From NCBI GenBank assembly GCA_016906335.1, contig JADEYG010000012.1, positions 248,001 through 312,000 of the forward strand: a DNA stretch of 64,000 nt, written 5' to 3'. A model generated the notes under the pieces. That model saw only the letters and a list, made by a program, of their open reading frames with translations, did no database searches and was not told where the DNA came from. Position 1 is the stretch's first letter, and the number at the start of each line of letters is the position of its first letter. Positions 57,606 to 64,000 of the stretch are shown piece after piece. Position numbers and translations under genes: made by a program. This DNA is from Novakomyces olei. Lineage: Eukaryota > Ascomycota > Novakomycetes > Novakomycetales > Novakomycetaceae.

Positions 57606-59190
57606 TTGAACAAAAGGATGTATACAATTGCGAAGCAATATACAGCCAAGGCGTACGAAAAGTGATTAGAAAATATTGTAATGATGATAATAAATTAATC
57701 ACATCGAGCCTTGATCGTTTTTACTTGGTATTTTTTTCAAATTTTAATAGTATCGATGCGAGTCAGATGGCATCTGTAGATAGATCATACTGGAAATACC
57801 TTTAACGTTGTCAAGCTTGAGCATTACCTTGCTAGCTTCTGAGCCGAGAGTCTATTACCTTCCCAGTGTTGAGGCATTCGTTGTGATTGGTCAAAACACA
57901 TAAATTGTCATATTATGAATACATTCTAAATGCATTTTGTTGTATTTATTGTCACAAAACAGAAAGTAGACATATTATTACATCATAATCCTACCACGCG
58001 TTATGTGGGATAGCGCTTGAAATAAGAAACAGCCGACTTTGTTTCTTATACGGCGCAATTGTAATGTAAATCACAAAAAGTCAGGACAATTGCAAAAGTC
58101 TACAATTACCAGGGAAAAAATCATGAAATAAACTGAGAAATCGCAGTAGGGAGTTTATGCTTTCAGTTTGGGTCTACTTCATTTGCTTTTTTGATCTATG
58201 TACGACTACAAATTTATTGCGATCTTTGCATGGCAACCGAAATTGTATACCGAAAACGGTACTTTTGCTGAATAATCCAGACACAAGCTTGACACAATCA
58301 GCCGTTCCAAGCTAAATTCTCTATTTTCGTTACTTTTGTTTGGCTAAATTAAACAGTTTTCACACTTATAATCTTAAATAAATAACGAAGAAAAGAAATA
58401 AGAAAGGTCCACAATTAGCTAGAAAACTGTGTTTAAACATAAATCAGGCACAGCATTGATGAGCAACTCAATTGCACGATGTACATCATCACAAACATTG
58501 CTATTTTTTTAATGATTTTTCACAGAGACTTGCCGTGATATATCTAGTATCTCTCAAAGGCCAGACCAGTCCTACGTGTACGTTTTCAAGACAAAGGGTC
58601 TACGAAACTGTTACAACTGCTATTCTTCGGGCAATCCCGTTCCGTCTAATATGCTTGCAAACATTCTCGAATTCAGGGCCGGCCATACAGGTCCGGGGAA
58701 CCAGTTCCCAAGAACCAGTTCCCAAGAACCAGTTGCAAGTAACAGTGCCTTATTTACGAGCGCAGCCTGAAGCTTTTTGTGCACCATAAATAGACATTTA
58801 TACATTTTGTCTACCTTTATTTTGCTTGCTAATTCAAACAGAAGCCTATATAGCTTGAAATTTATGCGGATGCTTAGAGAAATCGCGGGAATAAGCTGTA
58901 TTTTGGATAAATAAAAGCCCAAAACCCTAAATGTAGAGATTTAGTCCTTTAAACATACTCGTACCATACTTGATTATTAAGGCTATTATTTTATTTCAGT
59001 TGTGCGGGATATTTGGTTTAAAACAAGAAAAGAAGTGGACAAAGGAGGAAAAATAAAAATAGAAATAACAATAACAATAGCAATAACAATAACAATAGAC
59101 AAAATTAACATAAAAAAACATAGAAACATAATTAACTTTTTCTTCCCTTTCTTGTCTTGCAAAACCCACTTTTCCACTCCTTAATTTCAA
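57606..59190. other. Convergent spacer with an orphan open frame
   Basis: This 1.6-kb stretch lies between ZIP and SND1. An open frame at 58576-58770 reads YVYVFKTKGLRNCYNCYSS and ends in a tract created by three tandem copies of a 14-bp unit (AACCAGTTCCCAAG, about 58699-58740). It might be the last exon of an unknown gene after a TTTTCACAG acceptor at about 58526, but no upstream exon could be found. An AACAAT-type repeat lies at about 59065-59100. The rest shows nothing. Confidence 0.4.
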
Positions 59191-62100
59191 CTACTCATCC
59201 TCCGTAATATCGCCATACTTCCAAATACCCTTATGGCTCTTTTGAGCCTCATTTTGTCGTTGAACTAGATCGTCCAGCTTTGATTGGTAGACACTTTCCC
59301 AGGTCTGTTTTCGTTTCGGCATCACATGGCCCAAACCTTCGTCAACCAGTTCAGCATTAAGGCTGTCCTTCTCCCGTACTCCCTTTACAGGATCATAGAC
59401 AGTCAAATACAAAGTGCCATCTCGTGCTCGCCAGTCCACATTTGCTACTAAGGATTTATTGCCAGCTCTGCTCAAAAGGAAGCTGCGTGCCTCCTCATCA
59501 AACTCTCCGCTCGGGTCGATGACAATAAAGCTCAGCTTTGCCTGATGAGCCTGTGGCGGCAGTGCACGAAACTGCGAAGCTGAGGGAAGCGAGGAAAGTT
59601 GGTCTAAAGGCAAAGACTCAGAGTTTCCATAATCAACGTACTGAACTTGCACAGTCGCGGCCGCCCTATCGACCCTGCGAACACGCGCACGGTACCATTG
59701 GCCGTCTTCAGAAAATTTTGCCGCTAACAATTCACCGTTGCGCGGAAACGTTTCCAGCCGGGAAGTTTGCTTGTTTAGATCCAGATTTAGGGTGCTCATT
59801 AGAGACTCTAAGCCCTTGATTTCTGAAATGTTAATAATAAGATGATAAGTAAATTACGTAATTAAAGAATAAATATATGAATTAGTTGAAAAATAAACTT
59901 TCAACCATTGCGTCCAATTCACTTACGATCGTTGATTATCTGGATTGAAAGTTCATTGCCCGCACCATAATCTGTAATCGCTATATCGATATACTCTGTT
60001 CGTGCAGTTTGCAAATCTTCTTCAACATTGGCAGAATTGTCTGGCTCCTTCGCACCAGTATCCGCACCGGGATCATAATCATGCCAAATCTTTTATTAGT
60101 GACCCAAAAGCGATAAGATAGAAACAAAGTAGAAATAAAAAAATATTAAACAGTTACAAGATTTATTTTTCAATTCAGTACTTACTCCCTTTCTAGAGTT
60201 TTTGGCAGTTTCTTGGGCCGACAAAAGGTCGCCACTGTACGGCAGAAAACTTGCTGAATACTCGTGCACCTGAGCGTAACCTTGAGCAACCAGAGAAATA
60301 GCAAAGTTTTCCTTTTTCACAAACAATGTACCGATAAAACCACCAACTTTATCGACATTATCGATAGATATTTCAACATCATGTTGCAAAGCGGCTCTTA
60401 CTGCAAAAGCAAGAGCTTCATCACCAAACGGTTCTCCGGCTCCAGATTTTCCGGATGCTCGAGGAGCCCGAATTCCGGCGAGTACAAGCGTCAAACGAGC
60501 ATTTTCACGTGGAACGAAAATCCTAAACCTTGAGGCCGATGAAATATGCTCAACAATTCCGGCAACACGGCCGAGGCGTTTAAGTGAAGACAGATATTGT
60601 TTAGACCGCACTGAAGTTTCGGACGCGTCAACTACTTTTGGAGCCTCATGCGGTTTCCCAGAATGGAGGCCCTTCTTTGCAGTGACAGCCCTGATTGGTT
60701 AAGAAAAATATTCCAAGGGAAAAGAAAAATAAAAATAATCCATAAAAAACTATAATGTTAAATGTTAAAAAGCACAACATACTCTTGCTCAGCTGCTACC
60801 AAAGCATCGTATTCCATGGATCGGTCTTCTTCACCGGATTTGTGACGTATAACGGTGGCAAGCCCATTAGCCACGAGATCGATTGCGATATTCCTGCATA
60901 TTTAATTTAACAACTAGAAACTAGGTAAAAAATTAGATGTAAAAATAAAAGAATATAAATACAAATACCAAATTGGACTATTCAACTTACTTGCCATTCA
61001 CAGTCACAGTCGCAAGATCTTTTGCCTCGAAGCCTTCATTCGCAGGCCGATGGTAATCAATATGTATTTTAACCGCTTTTCCTATCAGTCTTTTGCGCAA
61101 ATATTCACGACCGTCTGCCTGCCATGAGACTTCGTTAGGATACGTAGTGCGTGGACCACGAATACTCGAAAGGAAAAGACGTCGAGACTTATTGCTGTTG
61201 GGTATATCGACTTCCAAAGAATCAGCAGAGTAAATTCGGATAACATTGCCCTCAAAGTTATCTTTGTCAGTTGGCCTATTGGTAGAGACACGATTCTTCC
61301 ATATAATGAGACCGTTCTGTTTAGCCGATCTGTCCCAGTCAGTAAGAGTTTACTATTAACGAAAATATTGTAAGTGAGTCATAGAAGAAGGGGTTGCAAA
61401 AAACAATACAACAGAAGGCGATTTAAAACAGAAAGGAAGGAAAAACAGTTAATAAAACGGGGAAAAGGGGAAAAGAGGCTGCCTTCGAAAAAGCTATCAG
61501 ACCCATATAGTCAATTTGACAATTTTTAAAAAGTGAGTCAAAACGAAATTATAAAAATAGTCATAATTAGAGAGAAAAAGCTCACGCTTCAGCAGCCCTG
61601 TAGACTGTCATATCGGCCACTCCGACAATCGGACTTTGCCAATCCGAAACTCGAGCAAATCCACTTTGTAAGAGAAGTTGAGAAATATTTCCAGCTGGAT
61701 GAATAACTTTAGCCACAAAACTGTTGCCCTTTTGGTTCACTCCGAGTAGCTTAACCTTAACATTTCGTTGAAGCAGTCGCGACTCGACAAAAAATTGTGC
61801 CTTAACATTATTTAATACATATCTACGAAAAGTATGGAGAAGAAAATGTAAACAAAGTAGAATGAAACCAAGCCGAAAATAAAATAAATTAAATTAAAAT
61901 AGTATACTATAGTAGAAATAAATACAGAAAAACAAAATTAAAAAAAATTAAAAAATGAATAAAATGTATACTTCTTCTGCAAACGGCTCACTGGCCGCCT
62001 CTTCATTTTCGTCAGAGCTCCGTTTTAGAATAGGCGTTCGCACACCGGCAATCAAAACGTTTACAATCTGTTGTTGTCCACCAGGAAGAAAAAGACGGAC

Positions 62101-63039
62101 CCTCAAAGAGTCTCCAGAGCGGACCTGCTCAACAATGGCTTATGGGTTATTTTTGTATCATACAAAAAAACAATAAAATTTTTAAACAATGTGAGCGTAC
62201 CATCCAGCTCTTGGTCCTTGTACTTTAGCAAGAACGTATCCGCCGACTCCAAATCATAATGAGTCAGGGGAGCAGACACTCCCGGTGCCCATACTCCCAC
62301 TTCTGATTTCTTTGCAAAAGCTTCGGCGGCAAGTAGCGACTGTACGTAACTTTCGTCGACAGCCTGGCGAGCCTGCACTGCACCTTCGTGCACTTTAGCA
62401 TAGCCTTTGCTCACCAGCATGTAGCCGACATCAGGGCCATTAGGAAGACGAACTTGTCCGTACTCTCGTGCTCCAGCTCCGGTGCCTGTTACATAAAGAA
62501 CACGAAACTGTACATCTTTGCCGACAAGCAATTGGCGTACTGCTTCACGTGATTCAAAGGCATAGGGCTTTGGTCAGATACATGGCAAATTAAGACGTGA
62601 AAAAGACAGGAAAGGTTTGGTAAACGATAGATTTTATATAAAAATAGTGGCCACGTCAGCCGGTGTTGATTAAACAATGAAAAAGTCGTTGAATGAGCAA
62701 TTGCATGGGAATTTATCAAATCCAACGTAGACCGTCTGCAAACAGTTACAGTGAACGAATAGCCAATGTATAAAACAAAAAAATAAATTAAAATCCAAAG
62801 CTAAAAAACCAAAGTCTAAAATTCAAAGCCTACTTCATCGCCTTCCCGCTTCAGCCGTGGACTGCTCAAAAACGCGAGCGAGAGCGTTCTCTCCGCCGGG
62901 AGTCCTTGAGGTTTAGGTTTGCCCTGAAGGACGATAGTATCGCCGCTGGCCGCTAGCAGACAGTTTAGCAAGCAAAGACAAGAGCATTGAAGCATTTACC
63001 AGCCTTGACTTTTGCATTGATGATAGGAACTCCAGCCAT
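59191..63039 (-). CDS. SND1: Tudor staphylococcal nuclease (Tudor-SN, SND1)
   Basis: Ten exons close in phase: 63039-63000, 62952-62834, 62567-62201, 62138-61972, 61800-61586, 61329-60991, 60893-60783, 60690-60186, 60089-59927 and 59822-59191 (885 residues). Four SN-like (OB-fold) domains are visible: SN1 with TIVLQGKPKPQGLPAERTLS and PYAFESREAVRQLLVGKD; SN2 with VEQVRSGDSLRVRLF and FFVESRLLQRNV; SN3 with NVIRIYSADSLEVDIP and REYLRKRLIGK; SN4 with GIVEHISSASRFRIFVPREN. A Tudor domain (ELLAAKFSEDGQWYRARV, VQYVDYGNSE) is embedded in a fifth SN domain. Tudor-SN acts in RNA decay, splicing and stress-granule biology; the catalytic residues of true nucleases are mostly lost in SN3-SN5. It is missing from baker's yeast but widespread elsewhere in fungi. 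Confidence 0.95.
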
Positions 63040-63634
63040 TGCCTTGTTTTCCGGTAGAAGCCTCTGGCGCAATGATGATTGCAATAGGCGTGTGAGGTTA
63101 AATGTACTCTTATTATGGCGTACGTGTCTGAAATTGTTACAATATTGACTACGAATTATTTTGTGGTTTTTACGTCGTGTTTATATGGTCACCACGAATA
63201 AATAAGGACTCGAATTTACATAGTCTTTGTATTGAATGCTTAAGGTTATACTTTAAAGTTACGAGAAACTTTATGCTTTAGAGTCAGTTGGCCACTTATC
63301 GCTTATATTTTGTACAATAAAATGATAGGGCCAATTAAATAGTACGTGGAATTGTCATACCAATAATGTAGCAATAACGTAGCAGTAATGTACGTCAACT
63401 AAAGTATGTCAATGTGTGGCAATAATGTACGGTGGGAATAATATATCAACCGAGGGCATTTGACCGGCGGTCGTGGCTGATTGACAATGTAGAGCAAAAC
63501 AGTTGAAGCGCAATGTATTATTGTACAGTAAAGGATATGCAAAATGCATGTAGAGAATTTACAAACAGAGTATACAAGAAAGAATAGAGATGAAATGCAT
63601 ACATCTGATTTAGCAATAAGTGTAAAGAAGGGTA
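63040..63634. other. Promoter-side spacer of SND1
   Basis: AT-rich, with several GCAATAATGTA/GTAGCAATAACGTA-type short direct repeats at about 63365-63430. No gene recognised. Confidence 0.45.
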
Positions 63635-64000
63635 TCAGACAATAACGGTTGGCCGAACAGTGTTGGTGGCAGGCACTGTAGTAAGCCAGGCGTGCCTCAG
63701 TAAAAAATACGTGGCCATCAATGGCGTCATAACCAGTCCCAGAGCCCCACCAAAGATCAATTTGTAAACCTGCGGAAGAGGAAAGTGATTGTAATAAAAG
63801 TCGTTGCCACGTTTATGTCCAATGCCGGCCAGAATGCCCATAGCCACGGGCCAAAACGTTAGAAAAAGCGGTACTGACAGTATCAATGCACGAATTGCAT
63901 CATTAACAAGCCAGAGCCAAAAAAGGCCAACTCGTACCCAAAACTTGTGAGGCTCGGGCGGGTGCCAATCAAACGCAGTAGATTGCAGCCCAAAGTATTG
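63635..64000 (-). CDS. C-terminal part of a polytopic membrane protein, truncated by the window edge
   Basis: The minus-strand frame is open from the window end and stops at 63635 (about 121 residues). It reads GLQSTAFDWHPPEPHKFWVR, a hydrophobic helix (VGLFWLWLVNDAIRALILSV), LFLTFWPVAMGILAGIGHKR, then NDFYYNHFPLPQVYKLIFGG and a last helix (ALGLVMTPLMATYFLLRHAW) before a short polar tail. Two or three membrane spans are likely. The 5' end lies outside the window. I do not recognise the family with confidence. Confidence 0.6.
   Translation of the reverse strand, partial: QYFGLQSTAFDWHPPEPHKFWVRVGLFWLWLVNDAIRALILSVPLFLTFWPVAMGILAGIGHKRGNDFYYNHFPLPQVYKLIFGGALGLVMTPLMATYFLLRHAWLTTVPATNTVRPTVIV

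Noticed and set aside
1-64000. Transposons, LTR elements or other mobile DNA
   Set aside because: I found no reverse transcriptase, integrase or transposase frame, no long terminal repeats and no terminal inverted repeats.

Overview
This window is nuclear DNA of a compact fungal genome, most likely an ascomycete yeast-like lineage. The evidence is a set of fungal orthologues (SPT8, ROM2-type RhoGEF, Upc2-like zinc-cluster factor, con-10-like protein, RMD1/DUF155 protein, fungal MCU), TTAGGG-type motifs, and many very short introns (often 34-60 nt) whose branch site (CTAAC/CTAAT/CTGAC) sits a few bases before the acceptor AG, as in fission yeast. I lean towards an early-diverging ascomycete (Taphrinomycotina or a basal budding-yeast group such as Lipomycetaceae), but the sequence alone does not settle this. 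I see no prokaryotic operon, CRISPR array, rRNA or mobile element.

Layout. 1-1.7 kb: unassigned, more GC-rich DNA. 1.7-12.7 kb: R3H-associated protein, an Msd1/SSX2IP-like spindle-pole protein, the histone deacetylase RPD3 (ten exons), a PP2A B56 regulatory subunit, a doubtful small gene and the TFIIIC subunit TFC1/sfc1. 13-20.8 kb: the exosome helicase MTR4, the splicing factor SF3A1 and a DUF155/RMD1 protein. 21-28.5 kb: an amino-acid permease, a flavohaemoglobin, a tRNA-Ile(AAU) and a type II membrane protein with an adhesin-like beta domain. 29-39 kb: the mitochondrial calcium uniporter MCU, EMC1, RPF2, a Zn2Cys6 factor and a NuA4-type bromodomain protein. 39-48 kb: POL5, the SAGA subunit SPT8, a sterol-ester lipase-like protein and a con-10-like gene carrying an apparent one-base frameshift. 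49-64 kb: a RhoGEF of the ROM2 type, a ZIP metal transporter, the Tudor-SN nuclease SND1 and the end of a membrane protein that runs off the window.

Most genes are housekeeping and work in a few shared processes: chromatin and transcription (RPD3, SPT8, bromodomain protein, TFC1), ribosome biogenesis and RNA processing (RPF2, POL5, MTR4, SF3A1, SND1), and signalling or membrane transport (B56, ROM2, permease, ZIP, MCU, EMC1). They are interleaved on both strands with no operon-like logic. Intergenic spaces and introns carry unusually long AT-rich tandem repeats, including about 275 bp of ATTTT in an RPD3 intron and about 235 bp of a 9-bp unit in the SPT8/lipase divergent promoter. These repeats create many false open reading frames. 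Exon boundaries below were read by eye from GT/AG sites, phase continuity and family conservation; most multi-exon models close in phase across every exon.
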